A stretch of DNA of 64,000 bases. Origin: Rhytidiadelphus loreus. Taxonomy: Eukaryota > Streptophyta > Bryopsida > Hypnales > Hylocomiaceae. Of the stretch, positions 1 through 12,168 are shown in pieces; the first letter of the stretch is position 1; each line of letters opens with the position of its first letter. The stretch spans positions 38,011,001 through 38,075,000 of the forward strand of contig OX344765.1 in NCBI GenBank assembly GCA_947034895.1, read 5' to 3'. Under the pieces are notes generated by a model, which saw only the letters and a list, made by a program, of their open reading frames with translations, did no database searches and was not told the origin of the DNA. The translations under genes were made by a program, and so were the position numbers.

Positions 1-1039
1 CCCTCGCTTAGGCCCTCACACCTGACTCGAGAGAATTTGTACAGGACAAACTCAGGTGAAAGAGAAATATCAGAAGAGACAATCCACTTACCAGAATCTG
101 CGCCTTGCTTACCCTTGCATTACGTCAATAGCCTCACTAGGAATCCCATGAATCCGGTGAAATAATTAAAATACAAAATTTCATCACGACAACGTCGCAG
201 AGGAGTTAAAGGGTTCACTGTAGCTCTCTGCTTTAATAATGATGGTCGTTACGCCACTGCTCCTTACATCACAGAAGACGTAGGCAACTTCAAATACATG
301 ACTAGCTGATGTCCGAAACGAGATTCACCAATTGATGTATTCGATAAAACGAGGTGTATTACACCTCAATCTGTGAACATCCGGTTCTCTCAAAATCCCA
401 AGGCAACCCACTAGCTGCACACCGATGAACAATGCTGTAACTACTATTTTTGATGAACAACTATGCACTTGATGTCTAATTCTATACCGAAAAGACAGAT
501 TACAGAGGCGCAGCAACTTCTCCTAACTGCTCTCCTTGGATTTGCCGAAACTAGTGCCCCCAGCCTGTCACAACGAAGACGTATTTAACATCATGGAGGA
601 AAGCAAAATAGGAAATACGGGAAAAACTCTGCGAAAACAAAGCACGCGAGTCGTAATTACCTGTGATGTAGGTCGGGTTCTCTCAATGTAACGGTAGCGA
701 TCACTTTCCCTTGCTAATGCCAGCCTTGCCTGAAACACAATTCACCCTTACGCTCAAACACTATCGTATCACAACAGAAAATTCTTTCTGATGGCACAAA
801 ACCCACAACTGATGGCACGATTTTTCTCACGGGTAAGTATTATGTATTCAATTAATGAGAACTCTGTTGCTAAGGTATATCTTTGCAATACGTGCATAGA
901 GCATAGTGTCTCCATCAGTGAGTACAAAAATTCGTTGAGCAAGCACTTCAGCTTGTCACTTCCAGACTTCCTAAAACAATCGTCATCGAATTCAAGTAGG
1001 ATAACCTGGGAAGATAGAATTGCAGGAAATTGAACACAC
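1..1039. other. Probable intron and downstream exons of the gene starting at 1198, unresolved
   Basis: No long reading frame is convincing here. On the minus strand a strong splice-donor consensus GTAAGT lies at 91-86, directly after CAGATTCTG, so an exon probably ends at about 92. This may be a later exon of the small gene whose first exon is 1040-1198. I could not place the matching acceptor. Short frames on both strands (for example 325-516 and 791-1033) look like chance. Confidence 0.35.
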
Positions 1040-1198
1040 CTCCTGCTCACGCTTCAGGTCCAATTCGGGCTTAACCCATAAAAAGTACGCAGTGGCAAAT
1101 GCGACACCCCACGCGGCCGCATTCTGATAGCCCCTCACCCCACCCATCAAATTCGTGATGGAATTCCTTACAGTCCCAAAGAAAGTCGTCCGCGCCAT
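1040..1198 (-). CDS. First exon of a small single-pass membrane protein, possibly mitochondrial
   Basis: The frame starts at the ATG at 1198-1196 and encodes about 53 residues beginning MARTTFFGTVRNS. A short basic/aromatic N-terminus is followed by a hydrophobic stretch with AAAWGVAFATAYFLWV and then a charged tail, LDLKREQE. This is the layout of small inner-membrane proteins with one membrane span near the N-terminus. Right after the GAG codon of the last E the sequence reads GTGTGT, a usable splice donor, and the frame soon loses protein-like character. I therefore end the exon at 1040. The rest should lie at lower coordinates on the minus strand, where another donor is visible at 91-86. 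I do not recognise the family with certainty; a mitochondrial complex accessory subunit is a guess from size and shape. Confidence 0.5.
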
Positions 1199-1323
1199 GG
1201 TCGTCGTCCTTTGCTATACTCAAATAACCCTCGTCAACTTGACCTCAATCATTTCCAATCTGCTTCACAAAAAAGTCTCCTCACGGACACCCTGCAAGAT
1301 CTATACAGTGACAAAACATATAA

Positions 1324-1365
1324 GCTTAGATGTTATACTTAATGATGGAGACATAACATCTAAGC
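1324..1365. repeat. Perfect 13-bp inverted repeat with 16-nt loop
   Basis: GCTTAGATGTTAT at 1324-1336 is matched by its exact complement at 1353-1365. It lies about 130 bp upstream of the ATG of the small minus-strand gene, so it falls in that gene's promoter or 5' leader. It could be a transcription-factor palindrome, an RNA hairpin or a MITE remnant; nothing visible separates these. Confidence 0.6.
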
Positions 1366-3186
1366 CACGACGTCCAATCGAGACAACGAGGACGCTCCCC
1401 GCATAACACGCTGGCCCAAAACCCTAAACACTCCTGCTCCCTCACAAAATTGCAAAGAATATCACACGAACCATGTATCGGGAAGACGAAAACTCACCGC
1501 ATCAACCGTATTCGAAAATAGAAACCCTCGACTCCTCAATTGCAGAATTGCATCGAAGCCGCGGCAAAATGCTTCCAAGGATTGTACAGATTCGCGATTC
1601 CTGAATCGACTGTTTTACAAGTGTCGGAGGTCTGAAAATCCATGGATATGAAAGACGGATGAGAATTACTGATGGATGATAATCATAGGTGATTGACGGA
1701 ACACTTGAGTGACAATTGAGAACAATTGGGAACAAGTTAGAGAACTTCGAGGGTACAGGTCTTCAAGAACCATAACGAATGAAATGTATGAATGAAAATT
1801 ATATATGGATGACTGGAGGAGCGTGACCAATTGGGAACATTTTAGGGCACTTCGTCTCTCTCCTCAATTTGGCGGTTCCATACTTCCATGGTGGTTTGCT
1901 GCCCGCTTCTCCATATTAGGACATGACCAGGCTTTAGGCTCTTTTTAGATTCGTTTCGTGTTGAAGTTCACAGAGTGCTGATCAGAAGCTTTTTCGTGTT
2001 TAATCATTCTGATTGGATTTTTCCAGGTAGAATTGGGCTAGCTGTGATTCTCGGTGCAGCTCACTTTGGAGTGCGAATTCGCCCTTTGGTTGCTGTCAAA
2101 AGCCGGGGTGTGAGATTTTGGAGTTTCAATGGCAGAGACAGTGCACTGAGATTTATGGATTGAAGGAGGTGCAAGGGGAGGAGACCGTGAGGGGTAATGG
2201 TGTATGGTTACAGAGGATTTTGACATGGCGAAGGACAAATTGAAAATTATGTGCAGCTTATCAGTTCGTAGAATATTTTTGGATCAATTTCTTTCAATGG
2301 CCTGCCGTTTAGCATCTACTTTCCGTGGTAGTGAGTAATGATGAAGTCAAGGTTTATTCAGGGTCTGTGATGTTGATTGGTAAATGAATTTGTTTTGTGA
2401 AGTTGAAGTTTTCGAGTTGGAGTGATTGTAGCACATCCTCATTCCTGTCATTTCTACTACGGACACTACAGCAACTAATTGCATATTATTCTGTTGAGGT
2501 TGTGATTTCACGTCTAAGTAGTGTTTTTTGGATGCAGCTCTGTCTAACCAAAACTAAGTAACTAGATCAGGATGGTATAGGGTAAGCATACCCTGATAAC
2601 AAAGCTGTCCCATTCAGATTCTTGTCGAATTGTAAACCCTCTGAACATGACCATGAGAGCTTAGGGTCGATTTATTCAATTGTTTCAGTTGCCATAAAAA
2701 CTCTGGACCCTAAACAATTGTAGACGATTCGTTTTCCTTGTAGCTCTAGTTAATCACTAGTGATGGTGAGGGATTGGAAAGTTGAAACCTGATAATAGAT
2801 CTTAGGTACGTGGAAATTTAAAATCACTAGTTGCATCAGAAGATCAAGCGGCAAATGACTGCGGATGAACTGCTTGGAACTAAAAAGTGCAGAGATTGTG
2901 TTCAAAGGATCTCTATGAATGAAAACCTAACTTACGTCTTCAACAATTCTAAGACCATTTTGAAATAAGCCAACAAAGTTCATGCGGTAAGCTGCATTCT
3001 CTAACGCAACGAGAGATTTTAACGAGCTCTAACGTGCAGATTTAACGGCGAGTGACGAGCTCTAACTTACAGTAGCGAACGGAGAGCACCAAGGAATTTC
3101 TGTGGCTAGTCTTCAATCAACTGTCCTAAATCAAGTGGTTGATATGTCTGGTACGAGGAGCTGAATTTCAAATGCCCTCTTACATT

Positions 3187-4000
3187 AACCCTAAAGTGGC
3201 ATTGTCCCCTAGAGGCACAAAATGGATTTTGGGTAGGTTCCTACAATCTCAATTTTTGTTGTGATTTCTTGAGAAAAAAAATTTGAAGATGGGAAACACA
3301 TTAGCTTGGGGGAATATATATTTTTATTTGAATATGCCATTCTAAGTTCACAAAAGGGGGCGTTGGGTAGGACAAAAAAAATCACAAAAAGTCAAAATAG
3401 AATTTTTGAAATTTTGTTCGTATAGAAAGTACTTTTGTTTGTATGGAAAGATTTGATTCATTCTATTTGAGCTAGTGATGAGAAAATTAAGGACAATCTT
3501 GTTTTTTAGGTAATTTGAGAGTATTTTCTTCTAGAAAAAATAATTTATAGGATGCAACAAGTTTTTTTTGTTACGAAGAGAAGTAGATATACAAGGTATA
3601 GTAACAAACATGTCATTGCCACATACTGAACCTACAACATGGTAGTTTTGCTTGCATACCTCTCCACCATCACATGGTAGTTTAGGGTCATCTCGGACCA
3701 TTAGGATTCATTTTTTAATGCAATTTTTACAATTTTTATAAATGAAAAGGTCAACAAAGTTTAGTTTCTTCATTAGAAAAAATCTCATTGTTGGAATTAT
3801 GGTGTTTCAATTCTATCTTAGACCTACTAATGATTTAGTTTTTCCTTTAATTTTGTATTTGCTTCTACTTACTAGTTTTTTAAAGAATGAAAACCAAGCA
3901 TGCTTAAGAAAAAAAATTAATTCAAATTTTTTTATTTTATGTTGAAGTATGGAGTAATTGCATCTACTAAAAAAAATTTAGAAACTCAATATTAGTAGTG
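3187..4000 (+). repeat. Dispersed AT-rich repeat, copy 1
   Basis: The start, around CCCTAAAGTGGCATTGTCCC, and the following 700-800 bp are recognisably similar to 31490-32200 (same strand) and to 48900-48240 (opposite strand). Shared landmarks are the GTCCCCT..AGAG start, a 'gggaatata' segment, a 'gatttgattcattc' segment and a 'tttagttttt' segment, in the same order. No coding capacity is evident. The end is approximate. Confidence 0.55.
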
Positions 4001-5468
4001 CAGAAATTTTAAGCTAAGAAGATTCAAAGCTTTGAAATCTAATCAAGCAAGGTACCTAAAAAAACAGTTTCTTTACTTCAAACAAAAATATCTTGCAATC
4101 CACATTGTCAAAGTTTCTAGAATTTCTTCCACACATTCATATATTGATCTAGTGCAGCATTCTATGGTTAGATATGTGAATAGTACAGTTTATGAAGTCT
4201 TTTTGCACTTTGCAATAGAAATGGCAGTTTTGAGTGGAATTTGATGAAAAAAAAGACCTTGGAACTGTTAAACTCATCTTTAGCAGACTCGTCATTGGTG
4301 ATTCGAACTCGGAGAGTACATGCAGCAATAAAAACCTAAACTGAAATACAAGACATAATAGAAAGCATGCACATGTGCTCATCGTTTTCTACATATTGTT
4401 CATTTCGGTTTCGATCCTCCATTTTTGATGCAAACTTGGTGTGAATTACAGACATACAGTAACATTCTCAACCTAAGCGTGTCTTTGGTGATAGTATACG
4501 TGAGAGAAGTGTAGCTTGTTGGTCTCCGTTTGCGTAAAGGCCAAAAGTCTCATTGAAATTAAAAAACATCTTATCTCCAGCCATTTAGTGTCGGGACATT
4601 TTAAATTTTAAATTGTTACGGATGATTGGTTACTCCATTCAGTTCAAACAACTTCAAAATTGACAAAAGAAAGAAAGAAGCTACCTCATGCACTGCAAGT
4701 TGCACCTTCTCTTAATTTTGAATATGTCGCCACTAATATAAACGATTCAAACCTTAGTGAGCATTGGAGTAGCAAAATATCCCTCAGTTGTGAAGCAATC
4801 AACATGAAAAAATGCTATGAAAATCAACACTTCATGCATCCTGAACGGAGCCTACTCAATGACAAGTTTTCCTGTCGATATCAAGTCATCCAACTTAGCT
4901 GGCAGACCATCTTGAAGAACTTTATATCTTCGAAACAGTGATTTTCTCTCTTTTTAAGTAGAAAAACCTGTACAGACAAATTTCGTCACCACTTCAACCC
5001 AAATTGCCGAGCTAAAACTATTCTACACTGATCTATTGTAGCAACTAGTATGTCGTACTCCTGCAAGTCACGCAGCTCACCTACTCTGAACTTCAATTTC
5101 GTTAGATTGGCGAAATTCCACGACTTCAATCAGCAGTTATCGATCAGGGTGCTCGTCACTAACATAAATCAACACCAATCCCAGTTTTTGGAGCTTTGTG
5201 CAAATGCATGCCACAACTTTCGGCACCCAGAATATCGACAATTCACAAAATTGACGATAACTGAAGATAAGTGCACAACCATCAATCCCTGCTTTGGACG
5301 TCAATTTGACTCTTTGATGGGGGCAAAAATGGAGATGTTGAGTGTCCTCACCTTCGATCCTGACTTCAGACTTCCCTTTCTCTACGTTCGTGTGCTTGAA
5401 AAATGCTGATGAACAGCTTCTACCCCTGCTTACACACTTCTTCTCCGCCTACGCATATCCATCTATCC

Positions 5469-6827
5469 CTATGTGGGCAGGTTTGTCAACAGGTGACTGT
5501 CCTTCCCGTTCTCAGCATGCTTTTTGCACAACCAAACAATGGTTCCCTCGGGCTGCGATCCATTGGGCTTCTCAAACAGCATCCTCTGAAGCCCAAAGTC
5601 CTGCATCTTATCTCTCCCCGTGAGGTGCTTCACCAGCCAGTGCTCGGCTCCCTTACTGGCAGCGGCCTGCGCAGCTGCCTCCTGCGGCGTCTGGCTCGTG
5701 TTGTAGGTCTCATTCGTGTGGACAATTTTGGAGTGGAACTCTTGCAACCAAGCATGCGCGGAGGGCACCAGATTCTCTCCCACGCCCGACATGCGCATGG
5801 CCACTTGGGTGACTGAATCCCAGACACGGAGGCCGTGGTTCAATAACGGGTAGATGGCCTCCCAGCTCTCGCCTTCCTTGAGATGAAGCTCGCAGCCGGG
5901 CGCGTCGTGCACCTTGTGCTCCTCGCCCTTCTGCTCACACAGCATGTGCAGGCGGACCGACTTCACTCCGCGCGCCAGTGTCTTCAGGATCTTCTGGCGA
6001 GTACCCACCTTGCCTTTGCTGCACAGAATGATGCGAGGAACGACTCGCTGGTGCACCTGCATTTGGAATTTGTGGTGGGAGTGAACCTCGTCGCTAATTT
6101 TGCCCAAAATTTGCATCATGTCGATTCGGAACGCGTCGAATTCCTCTTTGGAGACCACTTCCTTTTCGGTCAAGTCCTGGAGTCGCTCCTCAACTTGGCT
6201 CAAATCTTGACCAGCGGGCCTCGTGGGTGAATGATCTGGTGTTGGCGAAAGGCCCTCCTCGGATCTCGAGATTCGCACTCGTCTCTGCAAGCCTCCCACT
6301 CGCTGCATCACGGGGATCAGCTGTGTGGTATTTAAGGCTTCGTTGCATTGATCCTCCAAACTCGAAACAAGCTTCTCCACTGGCGTGGAATCGTCTATAA
6401 TATCATCTGTAATTTGACATCCTCTGACGAAGTCGTCTGACGATGGCCCTGGTGAAAGGTGCTCAAATGCGGATGTTGACACGTTGGAGAAGGTCGTCCT
6501 CTCCAGGTGCTGGCACGTCCCACTGTTATAAATACTTCCACACGGGTTGAGTAGGCTATCCACTGGTGATAAACTCTTGGGGTGCGACAGATCTCGCTGG
6601 AAATTTCCTGGAGCAGCAGAAGTCTCGGACTCTGAATAGAATTCGGGGCCGAAAATCGCTTCCAGCCGGGATTTCGTGTAGTCGGTACCAGTGTTGCTTT
6701 TGTCAGAATGAAGAGAAACAGGATTCACCTTTGCTTGATCATCATCTTCAGGTGTATTGAGAGTAGGGCCGAATAACGAAACAAGCACAGACTTGGTTTC
6801 GGAACCTGAACCTGAAGCCATTTCCAT
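5469..6827 (-). CDS. Uncharacterised plant protein, C-terminal part with a conserved 'WLCKKHAENG' end
   Basis: An open frame of about 450 residues runs from the ATG at 6827-6825 to TAG at 5471-5469. The frame is open a further ~120 bases upstream but has no earlier ATG before an in-frame TAG at about 6951-6953, so either this ATG is used or an upstream exon is spliced in. The N-terminal half is acidic and Ser/Pro-rich and carries two similar short segments (SLFGPTLNT and AIFGPEFYS), suggesting a repeated motif. The middle is coiled-coil-like (LQDLTEKEVVSKEEFDAFR). The C-terminal 170 residues are more ordered: VVPRIILCSKGKVGTR, then WEAIYPLLNHGLRVWDSV, ending EGTIVWLCKKHAENGKDS. That kind of ending resembles, from memory, the C-terminus of large bryophyte signalling or NLR/Roco-like proteins. 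This is a weak recollection and I assign no function. Codon use is GC-rich, unlike the flanking spacers. Confidence 0.6.
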   Translation of the reverse strand: MEMASGSGSETKSVLVSLFGPTLNTPEDDDQAKVNPVSLHSDKSNTGTDYTKSRLEAIFGPEFYSESETSAAPGNFQRDLSHPKSLSPVDSLLNPCGSIYNSGTCQHLERTTFSNVSTSAFEHLSPGPSSDDFVRGCQITDDIIDDSTPVEKLVSSLEDQCNEALNTTQLIPVMQRVGGLQRRVRISRSEEGLSPTPDHSPTRPAGQDLSQVEERLQDLTEKEVVSKEEFDAFRIDMMQILGKISDEVHSHHKFQMQVHQRVVPRIILCSKGKVGTRQKILKTLARGVKSVRLHMLCEQKGEEHKVHDAPGCELHLKEGESWEAIYPLLNHGLRVWDSVTQVAMRMSGVGENLVPSAHAWLQEFHSKIVHTNETYNTSQTPQEAAAQAAASKGAEHWLVKHLTGRDKMQDFGLQRMLFEKPNGSQPEGTIVWLCKKHAENGKDSHLLTNLPT

Positions 6828-6959
6828 AATGTAATTCCCTGGAGGAACCTCAACCCACCGTTTCAATTCGGGTGCCACGACAGAGGCAACCAATGAGTCA
6901 GAGAATTTGCTCGCCGACTCTCTGATTTCTGACCCTATGGGACCCTTTTCCTAACGCCT

Positions 6960-9900
6960 AGATCTGCAAAATATGAAAATTCACGACTAAGGCTGCCGCA
7001 GCTCCAACCATACTACGTGATCCCAACCAGTTAATCACGGGGAGATTATCCTGCATTCCCTCACGGGAATATCAGACGTGACTTTTCCCTTTGAACGGGG
7101 AATGAGAGAAAACCGGAAATGAGAGAAAATCGGTCTAGCAGAAGACTGCCAACCGGGAATGGCAATGGGAGAAGCAGAGACAATCTCCTGAAGAATTCTA
7201 GCAATAAACTCAGGTGTGACGTTTTCTGTACAAGTAGTAGACCGCCAAGGCGTTGTTGTCTCTAGCCGGCACTGAAACAAACATACTCGCAGAGGCGGAA
7301 CAGTCTAAAAAACTATCCGGCGGTACCCGAAAACTATGACGTCCTTAGCTTGTCTTGAAGATAAAGCCCTAGCTATGCAAAAATGCGCGGGCTGCACATA
7401 AACTTTCACCAAACTATTGTAGCTAAAACAGACGCCAAAGTACAAGCTTTGTATCAAAGGCAAATCAGAGGGCACCGAGGCACGGAGACAGCGCGATTCT
7501 TCCAGTCACCAGGACGTCGATGCACTTGCAGTCAGATTGCACTAGGCGGTTTCACTACGAAAAGCTTACAGACCTCATCTGAAGCAACTTTAAGACTTGC
7601 AGACATCTGCAGACACAATGCCCTACACCTAGAATAGAAGGCTCTGGGGCAACTTTCCGATGCTAATAAAACCCGGGTTTCAGTCAAGAAAATGTGCAAA
7701 CTTAAGGCTATTCGTGGAGTTGTAATGCGCTTTTCAGAGAGGTAACACGCTTACCCTACTCACGAAAAGATTTGTGATTTTTGAACAAGTGTTGCAGTTG
7801 ATGGATTCAATACTTGTGTTTCATCAATGCTTGGCAAACGCTCAACAATGAAAATTCGCAGTGTCACCACCCGTAAGAACAAATGTAGAAACAATCATGA
7901 AAAAGGAATTTTACATGTAACTAGATTTGTAGTAAATCCCTTTGGTGCTTGAACTTTTGGGAGAAATAAATTACTAGCAAGTCTAACATCTATCTAATAG
8001 TGATGAAAGATAAGAGGATTTTGACTTCAAGCATCATAGAGTAGGATATGGCTAAATTAGAATTCTGATTGATATCTACAGACACTTGGTCATCATGTTC
8101 TATCTCGCTCCTCATAGTAAAGACTCCTCACAAACTAGTTGTACTAGTTCTCCAAACTATTGTACAAATCTATACTTGGATAAAGATTCTCCTTATTCTC
8201 TAGTTTTGAATCACTAAAGAGGCTCACTACTATTGAAGTGTTGAATGGTTGGGTGCATTTTGTAAGTGGCCGCGTAGGAAGTTGTTTTTGCTAGAGTAAT
8301 AGTGGAAGAAAAAGGTTAGAAGGGCAAGGTTGGAGTCATTATAGTCGCATGCAACATACTTGGGTGGCCATGCTCTATTTCAATAGCAATGTGATCATGA
8401 ATTTATGCCAACAAAAGTAGATGATGTTGAACATGTCCCTCTCCATCATCATTCAACATTTGATTGTTGGAAGAATCCCAAATCTAAGGTTTAAATTGAA
8501 ATAGAAGAAAATGACAAAATTCATGTATTATTCAAAAACAGAGGAAGTAATAAATTCAAGGTGATAATCCTACATGAGGATTAGATTTAGACACAAATTA
8601 TGTAAGTTTTGAAATGTCTAAAGTTCTGAAATATTATAAGTAAAACGTTAGAAAGGTTACATAAATTTTCATCCATATAGCCTAATTCTTGGAATATTGT
8701 AAAATTTTGTAAGAAGTTTCAAAGAGAAAAAATTCTGAGCATAAAATTGTGAAACAATTATTTAATGATTATCAACAATTTAAAAAGATGAAACAACCAA
8801 GAAAAGATCTGGCAATAAAAAACACATCAATCAACAAAAATGAAAAAAATGCAACAATCCAAACAAGAAGAGTTGAGGTAGATGAAAACCAAGAAAAAAC
8901 AGTCAAGAATGATGAAATTCTAAAATGTATTATCCAATTTGCACAAACTTATTGAAAAATAATGTATTTAGTAGTCTATTGCCAAATTTGACCCATATAT
9001 ATACTATTATAGTCAAGATCATGCCTTTTAATTTTTTCCAAGGTCAAAAATTTGAAGTTGGGCTTCCAATACAATAATTGCCTAGGATGTGATCCCAAAT
9101 ATGCAATCCCAAATATGCAATCCAAAACTAGGGATGGGTCATTGCAAGAAATGCCTGCCGTTTTTGGCTCAAAATGTCTTATTTTAATGAGTATTGTAAC
9201 TTTTGGATTTAAAAAAATACAATTAAATATGAATAATATGTCTTTAAAAATTCAAACCTAGATAAACTATCTCTAAAAGTTATGCACAAAAAAGCATGAT
9301 GAAAAATACGATGAAAATGAAGACTTTGATGTTTGGTTTTAGAAAATAGTAAAAAAATTCATTAAAATTCATTAAATTAAGTAATTTTTTCTAACTTGAA
9401 GATGATTCTTTTCAACCATTTTCATCTTTGGAAAAAAATTGTGTTCTCTACATTTGCTCAAAGGTAGTCCACTTTGAGTACGTGTGGGAAGGTGGACAAT
9501 TTATTATTTTTAGAAAATCTCTTTGTGAGCTTATATAAATTCAGTAGAAGGCCTTTGAATCCTAATTTTTAAACAATCCAATGAAGGATTGTTTAAAAAT
9601 ACTAAAATAATTTTAAAGAAATGCAAAAATTACTCAATCTCCACAACTGTGTACCTTTATTTCGAATTTCATGTAAAACTAACATATGATGCAAAAGTTA
9701 TGAGCAAAAAAACACCTATCCAAGGCTAAGGGGAAAATAAAATAGGGAAAGCCTATGTTTCATTTGGATAAGTTATAGCTACATATTGTACAAGGTTTCA
9801 ATCTAGATATTGTCTCACGGGCTTAGTATAAATTTTTGGATTTTGGGGTTCACAATTGCAAAAAATACTAGTTGATTTTGTAGAGTTTTTATAGATTTTA

Positions 9901-12063
9901 TGCTAATTTTGGGGAGCAATTAGAAATTAAAAAATAGTTTAAAAAAAATAAAAAACATATGACCAATGTATACACCTTTTAGATGAAGACAATCCTTGAA
10001 AAGAAAAGCATAGAAAAATAGTCTAAGTAGCAGAACTAGAAAAGTGTCAAATCTAAAGAAAATAGTTTCTTCGATGTTTCAATTTGCAAAAATAGGAAAA
10101 TAATTTACAAAAAAACTAAAAATTTTCCTACACATCCACATAGTCCTATGTTATGTAGGACACTTGAAGACCTTAGAACACTTGAAAACCCACATCTTTG
10201 ATGACAATGGAAACTTAATTGTTAGAGGATGCAAATCAATTTTTTTCATCCAATTTTCTTTTGCATGGTCCACTTGTTCTTTCTACTTTTTATATACTGA
10301 AAAATATCATCACAAGTGGCTTGCATATTTTTGTATGAATTTGGATGTGCCCACCATAGTGTACTTGACAACTTCTAGCTTCTTACACTAAATCTAAATT
10401 TCACCCATGAAAATGCTCATTTTTTAATTTGACATCAAATAATGAAATGAAGAAAATAAAGTCTTAGACTAGAGTAGTTTTTGATCTAATTTGAAATCTT
10501 CAAAAATTCCAAAAAAATGAATATTTCATTACAAATTGAACATTAGAGTTATTGCCATGGTATATTGAATTTCTATTTTTAGAATGACACAGTAAATTGG
10601 ATTACATTATAATATTCTTCATTATAATAGACATTTACAGTGAAAATTTCAAATTTTTTGAGTTAATTTTGTACAAGATACAAGTTTTCTTCATGTTAAT
10701 TTCAAATCATCACTAGTAAGTCTGAAAATTTTACAACTCATAGAAAACATGTGATTCCTTTTAAAAAATACCCGGGGGGTTCACTCAATATATTCTTTGG
10801 ATCACGTGTGAACAAAATCTTTGACCCCCTATCTTATATGGTAAAAAATCATTTGAATAGTTTGAAAAAATTATAGTATGTTTTACTATGTTGGAAGTTC
10901 ATAGTGTGAATTTTTGAAAATTTTCTTTATTTGAAATAATTACTTACAAATTTTGTAAGAAAATAAACACACTGTATAGTTGAAAAACAAATTCGACCTC
11001 CTATTTTATATGGTAAATAATATTTTTTAAATAATTTTTAAATTTCCAATAAATGAAGGATTGGTTAAAGTTTATGCATACCAAAGTTGGATACAATTAT
11101 CATTCAAATGCAATCTTGATAAATATTTGAAGTGAAAATACAACCATTTTAGTGCAATCTTCAATTGTGCATTTGGATATCTTATTGAATTCAATGCTAA
11201 CCTTGGAACAATGCTAATGACCAAAAGTGTCCAATTGATGACTTCATTGTTCATTGTAGAAATAAAAAATGGTTTAATAATCAAAGCATTTTGGTGGCTA
11301 TTTTGATTAATTAATCCATATCCTTTGAAGGTTAGTCCTTAACCCTTGAAAGGCCCTTGGGAAGTTGGGATCCCTCTATATGACCTATATTTAGCCTTAT
11401 AACTCTTCAATTATAGTTTAATATACAAATTGTGATACATTGTTATTTACATATTATCTAGCATGATCATTAATTTACTTTGTATTGAAAAGTATTTGGT
11501 CAATGTTTTTCTAATCAAATACCACCAAATGTAGAATATATTATATAGCTTTCAGACCCTTCAAGGATTAAGTGCCCAAGCCTTGTTGGCCAAAGTTAGG
11601 GTTTAGGGAGACACTCATCTTTGAAGCGTTGTATGTCAACCATTTGGTTGATTAAAACAATGCCACACCTAGTGAAAAAGTAACTTGCAAAATTTAGGGG
11701 CAATTCACCATACGATATGGGAGATCATAACGTTTCATCTAACAACATGTGATGGTAGCTACTCATTTTTTTGCAAGTAGCTGCTCTTCATTGATTTGTA
11801 CAAAATTCACCAAGCCCCTACTTGGCTTAAATTTCAAGAGTAGCATGCCCTTGTATGGAAGTTCACACTTACAAATTTAGTCATTAGGGGTAGTCACATC
11901 TTCTTCAGCAAGCAAACTTTGCGATAGAATGAGAAATGGGTGAGAGAAAAGAGGAGCCAATGGACAGCAGTTCTGGGTATGACATTCTATTTCACGTCTC
12001 CATAGTGGAGGATGTAGAACTTTGGTAACAAAACTGCCAAATTGGGGTAACAAGATTGGTCTA
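6960..12063. other. Long intergenic tract, AT-rich, no supported gene
   Basis: From 6960 to about 7700 the base composition is still mixed and may hold the upstream exon or promoter of the minus-strand gene ending at 6827. From 7700 to 11950 the DNA is strongly AT-rich with long A and T runs. Open frames are short and of low complexity. A perfect hairpin lies at 9565-9600. The stretch at 11330-11590 has 'cccttgaaaggccc' and 'ttcaaggattaag' segments that look like a decayed repeat. Confidence 0.45.
9565..9600. repeat. Perfect 15-bp hairpin with 6-nt loop
   Basis: ATTTTTAAACAATCC (9565-9579) is followed after AATGAA by its exact complement (9586-9600). It lies in AT-rich intergenic DNA with no gene nearby. 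A MITE fragment or a chance palindrome formed by slippage are the likely explanations. Confidence 0.6.
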
Positions 12064-12168
12064 AGAGCATCCCCACCAACGTGTTCTCTATCCCCAAACT
12101 TGGGACCTCAAACTAGTCAACCTTGACTTTATAGAGATGAAACCTCACGAGTTCTCTATATGAGCTCC
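12064..12168. mobile_element. Left part of a MITE split by the retrotransposon
   Basis: The terminal sequence AGAGCATCCCCACCAA at 12064 is complementary to the end of the segment at 57918-58077, which closes ...TTGGTGGGGATGCTCT. The LTR retrotransposon sits between the two halves, so the MITE was about 265 bp long before the insertion. The 12-mer TAACAAGATTGG occurs at 12048-12059, just outside this end, and at 58077-58088, at the other end. It may be the MITE's own target duplication or part of it. Confidence 0.7.
12164..12168. repeat. Target site duplication GCTCC (left copy)
   Basis: GCTCC directly precedes the TG of the left LTR and is repeated directly after the CA of the right LTR (57913-57917). 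A 5-bp duplication is standard for Ty3-type integrases and shows that the two LTRs belong to one insertion event. Confidence 0.9.

Larger units (their letters stand above)
1199..5468. other. Intergenic tract without a supported gene
   Basis: The first 700 bases probably include the promoter and 5' leader of the minus-strand gene starting at 1198. From about 3200 on the sequence is AT-rich with poly-A and poly-T runs. It contains one copy of a dispersed repeat (3187-4000) that also occurs inside the giant element. The open frames here (such as 4660-4941 and 5050-5409) are short, lack recognisable motifs and are not supported. Confidence 0.4.

Noticed and set aside
1155..1406. Plus-strand 83-residue frame
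   Set aside because: It overlaps the better-supported minus-strand first exon and has no protein-like features.
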